Below, piece by piece: positions 8,358-14,604 of a stretch of DNA of 19,423 nt. The stretch is taken from assembly GCA_964528085.1 (NCBI GenBank), contig CAZGRE010000024.1:1-19423 (forward strand), in the 5' to 3' direction. The first letter of the stretch is position 1. Each line of letters begins with the position of its first letter. The stretch comes from B2-G16 sp964528085. Lineage in GTDB: Bacteria; Bipolaricaulota; Bipolaricaulia; UBA7950; UBA9294. The notes below the pieces were generated by a model that saw only the letters and a program-made list of their open reading frames with translations, was not told the DNA's origin and ran no database searches. The position numbers were made by a program, and so were the translations under genes.

Positions 8358-9010
8358 CTCTCCCTCCTTTTCATCATCGCGAACGATACCCCGCCGAGCA
8401 AGAGGGGGAGGGAGAATGCGATTGCGATCTGCGGCCGGAGCGGAGCAGTCAGGAGAGAACGGACGGCAGCGAACGGGCTCAGGTAGGTGAGATCGATGAA
8501 CCAACCACCCCCGAGCCGGGCGAAGAGGGGGAGACCGAAGGCGAGCACCGCCGCTCCGTACCTCACGGTGAACGGATCGAGCCTCCCCCTCTCCCGATGG
8601 GACTCGAGGGCGTATGCGAAGAGACCGAACGAGACGCTCAGCCCCACCAGGTAGCCGAGGATGAGCGGGATCGCCGATTCCCTCCCCGGGAGGAGGACGC
8701 GGACGTAGGCGAGATAGGGGAATAGGAGGAGGTGGGCGAAGAGGATCTCCCCGATCGCCGTTCTGATCCGCCCCTTTCCCTTGTTAGACGCAGGGGCGCG
8801 CGCCGCTCCCCGGTTCAGACCAACGATCGTGACAAGGAGCGTATACGTGGCAAAAAAGACGATCGGGGACGGCTTCCAGGGGAAGGAGAGGAGCTCCTTC
8901 ACGTACGTCGCCCAGGGCATGGAGAAGATCAGGGCAAGGCCACAGAAGGAAAGGAGGCTGAAATACACGCCCCATCCGCCCTTGCCGGTGATCAGCTCAC
9001 CCTTCGCCAT
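8354..9010 (-). CDS. Polytopic membrane protein of unknown function (MoxR operon)
   Basis: This 218-aa, strongly hydrophobic protein has about six predicted membrane segments at roughly 14-35, 49-66, 86-108, 113-137, 150-166 and 197-212. Loops are short and basic, and the tail is MMKRRER, which by the positive-inside rule suggests a cytoplasmic C-terminus. No ATPase, transporter signature or catalytic motif is visible. The start is ATG 9010, preceded by a GGAGGGG Shine-Dalgarno; an upstream in-frame ATG at 9043 lacks that support. It overlaps the previous gene by 14 nt and the next by 4 nt, so it is certainly part of the operon. It could be a permease-like or anchoring subunit; I cannot decide. 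Confidence 0.8.
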   Translation of the reverse strand: MAKGELITGKGGWGVYFSLLSFCGLALIFSMPWATYVKELLSFPWKPSPIVFFATYTLLVTIVGLNRGAARAPASNKGKGRIRTAIGEILFAHLLLFPYLAYVRVLLPGRESAIPLILGYLVGLSVSFGLFAYALESHRERGRLDPFTVRYGAAVLAFGLPLFARLGGGWFIDLTYLSPFAAVRSLLTAPLRPQIAIAFSLPLLLGGVSFAMMKRRER

Positions 9011-10694
9011 CGTCCCCTCCTGCAATGAACCGGATCCGAACATCCCTCACTTTTTTCGCCGATCCCCCCTGATCCTCGATCCGCTCCTCTTCTTGGAGTG
9101 CGATCAGCCAGGTTCCCGAACCGAGGCCGAGGATCCCCTCGAACCGGCGAACGGCAAGATCGAGGGGGAGATTCCCCGATCCGTAGACGCCGAGGTCCCT
9201 CCCTCCCTCAAGTTCGATCGTCTCCGTCCCGGGCGGGAGGGGCCCGATCGGGTAGGCTAATCGATCGATGGCGAGCAATCCGGAGTCGATCGGCTCACCG
9301 CTCAGGTTCGTAACCGTGACCGAACCGCCATCGACGGCGAATGCGATCGACGATGATGACCTACCGTAGTAGGCGAGATCCCGCCTCTCCTGCGAAAGGA
9401 GCTCGATCCTCGTCTCACACGGCTCGCTCTCCGCGTCGAACGACGCCTCGGCGAGGGAGAGGATGCCCGATTCGATCGGGAAACTCCCCTCATCCTGCTC
9501 GAGGGCGACCCGGCCGGGTTGCGCCGCGTATAAAGCCTGCCAAACAGACTTTATACCGAATGAGGTTTCGACCGATAATTCCAGATTTACCGAGTAAACC
9601 GACGCTGGGTGTTTCGTCCGGTTTATATACAAACCGGAAGAGACTGTGAGGATGGCGATGCTGATGAGGATGAATCCCGCTGCCAGCCGGGGGTTCCGCC
9701 CCTGCAGGCGGGCGAACGTCACGAACGCGGCTGAGACGAGAACGACGAGGAAGACGGAGGCGAGATAGTTAGGCCGGTCGACCCTCATCTCGCGGAGGAT
9801 CTCCTCTGCCAGAGGCGCGGCGTAAAGCGCCCGCGCCGACGGGACGCGGGCAACGATCCCTGCAAGCTCCTCATCAGAGACCTCTTCCGCGTGGACGGTG
9901 ACGAGCGCGACCGTTCCGGCGCCGTAGCGTCGGACGTGAAGGAGCGGGATCCCGTCCCGCAGAAGTGCGATCCGCCCCCCTTCCTTCGCATCCCCTGTGA
10001 GGTATTCCGTCCCATCCGGGGCGGTCTCGAGGCGGGGGGAGCCGATCGGGATCAGCTCCCGCACCGCCGGGGTGTCGAACCGGTAGAAGTCGGATCCGGT
10101 GAACAGGACGAGGGATCCTCCCGCTGTCACCCACTCCCCGATCGTCGTCCATTCATCCTCGGTCGCGCCCGCACCCCCGATCCACAGAGTCCTCACCGGA
10201 TCGTACCCCCACCAATTGGCCGGGAGCTCGGAGTGATCGACGAAAACGGCGTCATCCGCCGGGGAGATGGAGACCCCGCAGACGGCGGGGAACGCTCCCA
10301 TCCTCCGTTTCAGACGGAGATCGAGCTTGCTCGATGCGATGACTCTCCCCTCCCCGTCCTCGACATCGATCCTGACCGGATTCAAGGGATCGTAGATCGG
10401 GACGGTCGCCTCATACGTTCGATCGGAGAGGGGTCCTACGTAGATGAATCCGTCGACGCGCGCCGGGTTCTCCGCCGGGTTTCCGATCAGCTGGACGAGC
10501 CTGATCCTTCCATCTATCGGTTGGGTGAGGCCCTCTATCCTGACGCGGACCGGAGCATAGCTCCAGCGGACAACGTGCCCTCCGATCCCGACCGCGACGT
10601 CGAGCCCCACCCCGAAGGCGAGTAAAGACAGGGAGACGAGGAACAAGATTGCGACGAACCACGACCAGGGAGAGCTCCGGCTCGATTCTCTCAC
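8997..10694 (-). CDS. Membrane-anchored protein with amidotransferase-like domain, first gene of MoxR operon
   Basis: This protein of about 565 aa is of unknown function. One membrane helix near the N-terminus (about 10-30) is followed by a beta-rich extracytoplasmic region. A Rossmann-like segment follows (WIGGAGATEDEWTTIGEWV, GGSLVLFTGS, YGAGTVALVTVH) that resembles non-catalytic glutamine-amidotransferase-like domains. Two more helices at about 310-360 and a C-terminal beta-rich region complete it. The start is uncertain. The frame is open to a TTG at 10757, but that TTG lies in the -35 box of a strong promoter whose predicted transcript starts near 10721. Translation therefore likely begins at GTG 10694 or TTG 10706. 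It heads a run of seven overlapping genes that includes MoxR, DUF58 and two VWA proteins. An inverted-repeat, AT-richer island lies inside the gene (9528-9637). Confidence 0.78.
   Translation of the reverse strand: MRESSRSSPWSWFVAILFLVSLSLLAFGVGLDVAVGIGGHVVRWSYAPVRVRIEGLTQPIDGRIRLVQLIGNPAENPARVDGFIYVGPLSDRTYEATVPIYDPLNPVRIDVEDGEGRVIASSKLDLRLKRRMGAFPAVCGVSISPADDAVFVDHSELPANWWGYDPVRTLWIGGAGATEDEWTTIGEWVTAGGSLVLFTGSDFYRFDTPAVRELIPIGSPRLETAPDGTEYLTGDAKEGGRIALLRDGIPLLHVRRYGAGTVALVTVHAEEVSDEELAGIVARVPSARALYAAPLAEEILREMRVDRPNYLASVFLVVLVSAAFVTFARLQGRNPRLAAGFILISIAILTVSSGLYINRTKHPASVYSVNLELSVETSFGIKSVWQALYAAQPGRVALEQDEGSFPIESGILSLAEASFDAESEPCETRIELLSQERRDLAYYGRSSSSIAFAVDGGSVTVTNLSGEPIDSGLLAIDRLAYPIGPLPPGTETIELEGGRDLGVYGSGNLPLDLAVRRFEGILGLGSGTWLIALQEEERIEDQGGSAKKVRDVRIRFIAGGDDGEG
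9528..9637. repeat. AT-rich island with two perfect inverted repeats inside a coding region
   Basis: Within the first gene of the MoxR operon, an AT-richer stretch holds two perfect inverted repeats. GTATAAAG (9528-9535) pairs with CTTTATAC (9549-9556) across 13 nt, and CCGGTTT (9618-9624) pairs with AAACCGG (9631-9637) across ATATAC. Both interrupt an otherwise strongly GC-rich reading frame that stays intact. They could be internal regulatory or RNA-structure elements, or the mark of a recombined segment. I see no convincing promoter there. Confidence 0.5.
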
Positions 10695-10728
10695 GATCTT
10701 TCCCAACCACCCCCGGAGGCCCAAGCCG

Positions 10729-10757
10729 ATTATCCCGTCACGATGAGGCAGCGTCAA
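10729..10757 (-). promoter_or_regulatory. Sigma70-type promoter of the MoxR/VWA operon
   Basis: The minus strand has TTGACG (10757-10752), a spacer of exactly 17 nt, and GATAAT (10734-10729). Each hexamer matches five of six consensus bases. It lies just past the recombinase stop at 10775, directly ahead of the first operon gene, giving a predicted leader of 15-27 nt. As the only such match ahead of the seven overlapping genes, it is the likely main promoter. Confidence 0.78.
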
Positions 10758-10774
10758 TCATCGGCGCACAAGGC

Positions 10775-11392
10775 TCACTGCGGGAGGTTCTCCACGGCGA
10801 GGACGGCGTCCTCGCTGAGGATGTCGGCGTATATCTGGGTCGTCTGGATCGAGCGATGGCCGAGCTGTTTCTGAACGAGCCTTAGGTTGTAGTTGGAGGC
10901 GCGGTAGAGGAGGGAGGCGTAGGTGTGCCGGCAGGAGTGGATGGAGAACCGTCTGGGTATCCCGACGGCATCGGCGTTCTTCCTGAAGATCCGGTATACG
11001 GCGGTCCGGGTGAGCGGGCCACCGCGCGAGGAGAGGAAGAGGGGGGAGCGCGGTCCGGTCGGCTCACCGACCCTCACCTTCCACGCGATGAAATCGGAGA
11101 GATGCTCCCGGAGATGGGTACCGATCCTCACACCGCGCTTCTTATTACCCTTCCCATGGCGGACGATCAGGGAAGCGTGCTCCGCCTTGAGGATGACGTC
11201 GCGGATCTGAAGGGCGCAGATCTCGGAGACCCGCAGCCCGGCATCGAGGGCGACGTGGATGATCGCCCAGTCCCGGACCGGGTTCTCCCTCCGATCGGAG
11301 ACCCCTCCCTCCGCCCGGGCGCGGCAGTATTCCTTTAGGGCGCGCACCTCCTCCGGGGAGAGGAAGTCCTCGTGCGTGACGTCGAGCGGCAT
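10775..11392 (-). CDS. Tyrosine recombinase, catalytic domain only (XerC/D or Fim-invertase-like)
   Basis: This 205-aa site-specific recombinase cuts and rejoins DNA through a 3'-phosphotyrosine intermediate. All catalytic residues of the family are present: R54 in AGLRVSE, K81 in HGKGNKKRG, H152 and R155 in HSCRHTYAS, H179 in LGHRS, and the nucleophile Y188 in TTQIYAD. The start ATG 11392 is fixed by an excellent AAAGGAGG site. The protein is about 90-100 residues shorter than XerC/XerD because the N-terminal SAM-like core-binding domain is absent; FimB/FimE-type invertases have a similar length. A perfect dif-like palindrome lies 60 nt upstream. No sigma70-like promoter is evident in the leader, so expression may be weak or need an activator. 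It may be a housekeeping single Xer recombinase, a DNA inversion switch, or the remnant of an integrative element. Confidence 0.92.
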   Translation of the reverse strand: MPLDVTHEDFLSPEEVRALKEYCRARAEGGVSDRRENPVRDWAIIHVALDAGLRVSEICALQIRDVILKAEHASLIVRHGKGNKKRGVRIGTHLREHLSDFIAWKVRVGEPTGPRSPLFLSSRGGPLTRTAVYRIFRKNADAVGIPRRFSIHSCRHTYASLLYRASNYNLRLVQKQLGHRSIQTTQIYADILSEDAVLAVENLPQ

Positions 11393-11396
11393 CGAA

Positions 11397-11500
11397 CCTC
11401 CTTTCGGGGGAGAATAGTACCCTCCCTTCACACGATCCGGCCGGGACAGGTGTCGCAACAAAAGGGTACTTTTGTTGCGAGATAGTCCCCCGAAGGGAGG
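11397..11500. repeat. Imperfect inverted repeat flanking the recombinase leader
   Basis: The 15-mer CCTCCTTTCGGGGGA at 11397-11411 recurs inverted at 11486-11500 as TCCCCCGAAGGGAGG, with one mismatch in 15. The left copy contains the Shine-Dalgarno of the recombinase. The 74 bp between the copies carry the dif-like palindrome, off-centre. The rest of the intergenic stretch (11501-11607) has no gene, promoter or terminator that I can support. Inverted repeats in front of a Fim-sized recombinase could be an invertible element, but this is unproven. Confidence 0.55.
11453..11480. other. Perfect 28-bp palindrome, candidate dif-like recombination site
   Basis: An 11-bp arm TCGCAACAAAA, a 6-bp centre GGGTAC, and the exact inverse arm TTTTGTTGCGA give the 11-6-11 layout of Xer/dif sites. 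The inner bases CAAAA-N6-TTTTG differ by one base per arm from the CATAA-N6-TTATG core of classical dif. The site is AT-richer than its surroundings, is not followed by a T run on either strand, and is therefore a poor terminator candidate. It lies 60 nt upstream of a tyrosine recombinase. An operator for a dimeric repressor is the main alternative. Confidence 0.6.
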
Positions 11501-11607
11501 AAATCCGCTCCTGAACGGGATTAGCGCCGTTGAAGCGCTGAGAGGGCCGCTTCCTTCTACCCTGATTAGACACGGAGGAGGGGGATGGAGGGGATTTAAC
11601 CCCTGAA

Positions 11608-12381
11608 TCAGTCGATCGAATATCGCTCGATGATCTTCTTCTCCGCCCCGGTTATCTCGGCTACCACCTCGACGTACGGGGCGATCGTCGAGTTCTTGAG
11701 CTTCTCGCGGAGGAGGTTATCGAGCTGGAAGATCCCGGCCGAGTTCGACATCTTGATCGCGATCTTTATCGGCCGCGCCTCACCGGCGGCGATCTTCACC
11801 TTCTGGATCGCCATCGCCGAGACGGAGTGGATCGTCGGCTCACCGGTGGAGAACGGGATCCTCGCCCTACCGGCCTCCATGTCGAGGGCGTCGGCGACCT
11901 TCACCACCCCGGCCTCGATCGTCAGGGGGATGATGTCGCGCTGGTGGGCGTAGATCGCGTGCAGGGTCTCCCCCTTGATGATGGCGGATCTCCGCTCGTC
12001 GTAGAACCCGGCGAGGAACCGGTCGATCAACGGTGGGGCGAGGATGAGGGATAGCCGCTCGTGATCGCGGCGGTGGATGGCATGCCCGATGTCGTGGAGG
12101 ACGCTCGCCAGGACGACAATCACCTCGGCGTCCTCGCTTCGCAGCTTATGGTCGGTGACGACGCTCGGGGAGATCCCGGCTGCGATCAACAGCCGGAGGA
12201 GCCGAAGGGCGATGTTCGTCATGATCTTGATGTGGACCGGGCCGTGATCGTTTATCTGCATCCGGTCGATCGCCGTGATGTTCGACGCCGCCCAGTACGC
12301 GCTCAGCTCCTCCGATGCGTCGACCCGCTTCACGATCCCGTCGAGGACCTTATTTCCGTCGATCGGTAGATTAAGGGACAT
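11608..12381 (-). CDS. HD-domain metal-dependent phosphohydrolase
   Basis: This 257-aa protein has an HD-superfamily domain at about residues 44-170. H46 and H50 lie in NDHGPVHIKI, the H96-D97 doublet in SVLHDIGHAIHRRDHE, and D164 in KVADALDME; these are the expected metal ligands of a phosphohydrolase. The C-terminal 85 residues form a mixed alpha/beta region (KVKIAAGEARPIKIAIKMSNSAG) that I cannot assign. Known HD enzymes of this layout act on nucleotides or related phosphate esters; the substrate here is unknown. The start is ATG 12381 with GGGAGG about 7 nt upstream, overlapping the HTH gene by 11 nt, so the two are co-expressed. A short hairpin just past the stop has no T run. Confidence 0.85.
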   Translation of the reverse strand: MSLNLPIDGNKVLDGIVKRVDASEELSAYWAASNITAIDRMQINDHGPVHIKIMTNIALRLLRLLIAAGISPSVVTDHKLRSEDAEVIVVLASVLHDIGHAIHRRDHERLSLILAPPLIDRFLAGFYDERRSAIIKGETLHAIYAHQRDIIPLTIEAGVVKVADALDMEAGRARIPFSTGEPTIHSVSAMAIQKVKIAAGEARPIKIAIKMSNSAGIFQLDNLLREKLKNSTIAPYVEVVAEITGAEKKIIERYSID

Positions 12382-12817
12382 CGAGGCCCTCCCGGAGACC
12401 CTCCCACCACGCCCGCCCCCGCTCGGCCGGGGGTCGATCCGCAAGGCAGGATTCGAGGTAAGCGATCCGCTCGCGGAGGAAGGCGATCTCCTCCTGTAAT
12501 GTAGCGATCAGCCGATCCCGGTCACCCAGGCTGATCCGGTTTGATGATATTCCCGACGAAACTCGATCGCTCCTAAGTACGTCTTTATCAGAATTAGCTC
12601 GTAAAATCTCACTCGCTTCTGCTAGGGTTAATCCACTATCGTAGAGGTCTTGCAACCGTTGCAGGAGCTTGAGGCCGGAGTCGCTTACGAGGATCTGATT
12701 GTTCGGGCCGCGCCGGAGGTCGCCGGCGAGGAGGTCCTTGATCGCCTCGATCCTGTTCCTGACCTGATTCGCCGTGGTGAGGCCGAGCGCCTTCCGCAAG
12801 CTTACGATCGTATACAT
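12371..12817 (-). CDS. Small MerR-like HTH protein with C-terminal coiled coil
   Basis: This 148-aa protein is a likely DNA-binding regulator. Residues 1-75 look like a MerR-type helix-turn-helix: NQVRNRIEAIKDLL, then a wing-like NNQILVSDSG, then LLQRLQDLYDSGLTLAEASEIL. Residues 98-127 form a heptad-like coiled coil (LIATLQEEIAFLRERIAYLE), suggesting a dimer. The tail is Trp- and Arg-rich. The start is ATG 12817, which has no Shine-Dalgarno but sits 9 nt after a candidate -10 box, consistent with a leaderless message. About 120 bases in the middle (residues about 52-96) use TTA, TCT, GTT and GCT codons and are clearly AT-richer than neighbouring genes. It overlaps the HD gene and is divergent from mutL; whether it regulates either is unknown. 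Confidence 0.72.
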   Translation of the reverse strand: MYTIVSLRKALGLTTANQVRNRIEAIKDLLAGDLRRGPNNQILVSDSGLKLLQRLQDLYDSGLTLAEASEILRANSDKDVLRSDRVSSGISSNRISLGDRDRLIATLQEEIAFLRERIAYLESCLADRPPAERGRAWWEGLREGLDVP

Positions 12818-12826
12818 GACGGAGAC

Positions 12827-12855
12827 ACGATACGCAAGTGAGGGTTCCGTGGCAA
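12827..12855 (-). promoter_or_regulatory. Candidate promoter for HTH-HD unit (near-leaderless)
   Basis: The minus strand has TTGCCA (12855-12850), a 17-nt spacer and TATCGT (12832-12827), matching five and four of six consensus bases. Only 9 nt separate the -10 box from the ATG at 12817, so the transcript would begin 2-3 nt before the start codon. This agrees with the missing Shine-Dalgarno. The -10 match is moderate. Confidence 0.5.
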
Positions 12856-12897
12856 GGGATTGTGGGAAGGGCCCGGTTCGGGTAGCCTTGAGGCGAG

Positions 12898-14604
12898 ATG
12901 GCGATCGTTCGGCTGACCGAGGAATTGACGCGCAAGATCGCGGCCGGGGAGGTGGTGCAGCGGCCATCGTCGGTGGTCAAGGAGCTCGTCGAGAACGCGA
13001 TCGACGCAAAAAGTGAGAGGATCGACGTCGATCTCCGGGGGGGTGGGACCCGGCTGATCGTGGTCCGCGACGACGGCGAGGGGATGGACGAGGCCGACCT
13101 CCGCCTGTCGGTCGAGCGGTACGCGACGAGCAAGATCAGAAGCGAGACGGATCTCACCGCGATCGGGACCCTCGGCTTCCGCGGCGAGGCGCTGGCAAGC
13201 ATCGCCGCCGTATCCCGGATGCGGATCGTCTCCCGACCGCGCGACGGTGACGAGGCGCATTCCTTGACGATCGTCGCCGGAAAGATCGAAGGGATCGTCC
13301 CTGATGCCCGCGGAGCCGGGACGACGGTCGTGGTCGAGGACCTGTTCTTCAACCTCCCGGCCCGGGCCCGCTTCCTCGGGACGCCCCGGACCGAGTTCCT
13401 CCACGTGAACCGGACAGTCCAGCGGCTCGCCCTCCTCCATCCACAGATCGGCTGGAGGCTCTCCCACGACGAGCGCGAGGTGTTCGCCGCCCCCCCTGCC
13501 GACTCCCTCCTCGACCGGATAGCGCAGGTCTACGGTACGGAGGTGGCGCGGGGGATGATCCCGCTCGACGGCCGCCATGCGGACGTTACGATCGACGGGT
13601 TCATCAGCCGGCCGGATCTGAAGCGGGGGAGCCGCCGCGATCAGCTGTTCAGCGTAAACGGCCGCGCCGTCTCCGATCGCGGCCTCTCCTACGTCCTGGC
13701 GAGCGCCTACCGGGGGATCCTCAGGCCGGGGAGCTACCCGCTCGCCGTCATCCGGATATCCCTCCCCCTCTCCGAAGTCGACGTAAACGTGCATCCGCGG
13801 AAGGAAGAGGTGCGGTTCAGCGATCCGCGGAGGGTGCAGGACGCCCTCGCCGCCTCCCTCCAGCAGGCCCTCTCCACCCCGCATGTCGTCTCGTCGATCA
13901 TAAAATCGACGGGGAGGGAGCCGACCGATCGGGCCCGCCCGCCGCTCCATCCGGCAGAACCTCTCCCGTTCGACCTTTCCTCCGCACCGGCAACCGGGCA
14001 ACCGGCGGGAAAAGTGAGCCTTTACGGCCACCGGGTCATCGGGCAGCTCCAGTCGACCTACCTCCTCGTCGAGACAGAGGAAGGGCTTGAGATCATCGAT
14101 CAGCACATCGCCCACGAGCGGATCCTCTACGAGCACCTCCGCGCCGAATTCGAGGAATCGGGGATCGTCCGCCAGCTGTTCCTCCTCCCGGTCCGGGTCG
14201 AGGTCCCGTTCGAGACGGCGGCCGTCCTCTCCGCCCACCGGGAGAGGCTGAAGCGGGTCGGGATCGTCCTCGAGGAGTTCGGTGGGGGGACGTTCCTGTA
14301 CCGGGAGTACCCGCGGATGCTCGCCGAAGAGCAGAGCCGCCGCGGGTTTCAGCAGCTGACGGAGACGATAGCCTCTGTGTTGAGCGAGGGAGGGGACCTG
14401 GAGGAGACGCTGTTCGATCACCTCCTCGCCGAGATGGCGTGCGCAGCGGCGATCAAGGCGGGGCAGCCGCTCTCACCGGCGGAGGCGCAATCGCTCGTCG
14501 AGAGGTTGATGACCCTTGAAAACCCGTACACCTGCCCGCACGGCCGGCCGATAATCTTCACCCTATCGCGCGGGGAGCTCGACCGGCGGTTCGGCCGGAC
14601 CTAG
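12898..14604 (+). CDS. mutL: DNA mismatch repair protein MutL (endonuclease type)
   Basis: This 568-aa protein couples mismatch recognition by MutS to strand incision. The N-terminal GHKL ATPase shows all its motifs: ELVENAIDA (29-37) with the catalytic E29 region, DDGEGM (58-63), and TSKI followed by TLGFRGEAL (91-99). The transducer domain follows, then a linker rich in Pro and Ala (about 340-370). The C-terminal domain carries DQHIAHERILYE at 401-412, close to the DQHA(x)2E(x)4E metal-binding motif, plus ACAAAIKAG (C515) and CPHGRP (546-551). It is therefore the nicking type found in bacteria without MutH. Ile replaces the usual Ala at the fourth motif position. The start ATG 12898 follows GAGG at a short distance. 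It is the only plus-strand gene here, divergent from the HTH-HD unit and convergent with the lipid kinase gene. mutS is not in the window. Confidence 0.97.
   Translation: MAIVRLTEELTRKIAAGEVVQRPSSVVKELVENAIDAKSERIDVDLRGGGTRLIVVRDDGEGMDEADLRLSVERYATSKIRSETDLTAIGTLGFRGEALASIAAVSRMRIVSRPRDGDEAHSLTIVAGKIEGIVPDARGAGTTVVVEDLFFNLPARARFLGTPRTEFLHVNRTVQRLALLHPQIGWRLSHDEREVFAAPPADSLLDRIAQVYGTEVARGMIPLDGRHADVTIDGFISRPDLKRGSRRDQLFSVNGRAVSDRGLSYVLASAYRGILRPGSYPLAVIRISLPLSEVDVNVHPRKEEVRFSDPRRVQDALAASLQQALSTPHVVSSIIKSTGREPTDRARPPLHPAEPLPFDLSSAPATGQPAGKVSLYGHRVIGQLQSTYLLVETEEGLEIIDQHIAHERILYEHLRAEFEESGIVRQLFLLPVRVEVPFETAAVLSAHRERLKRVGIVLEEFGGGTFLYREYPRMLAEEQSRRGFQQLTETIASVLSEGGDLEETLFDHLLAEMACAAAIKAGQPLSPAEAQSLVERLMTLENPYTCPHGRPIIFTLSRGELDRRFGRT

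Noticed and set aside
11453..11480. Palindrome as an intrinsic terminator
   Set aside because: The arms are AT-rich and no T tract follows on either strand; it lies upstream, not downstream, of the nearest minus-strand gene start.
11589..11604. AGGGG/CCCCT hairpin after the HD gene as a terminator
   Set aside because: The stem is only 5 bp and is not followed by a T run on the minus strand.
11501..11607. Possible attachment site or degenerate CRISPR repeat beside the recombinase
   Set aside because: Only short matches (GATTAG twice, AGCGC..GCGCT) are seen; there is no repeated unit of useful length and no tRNA fragment.
12802..14421. A 539-codon open frame antisense to mutL
   Set aside because: Its translation is Asp/Glu/Pro/Arg-rich with no recognisable motifs, as expected for the shadow of a GC-rich gene; mutL on the other strand is unmistakable.
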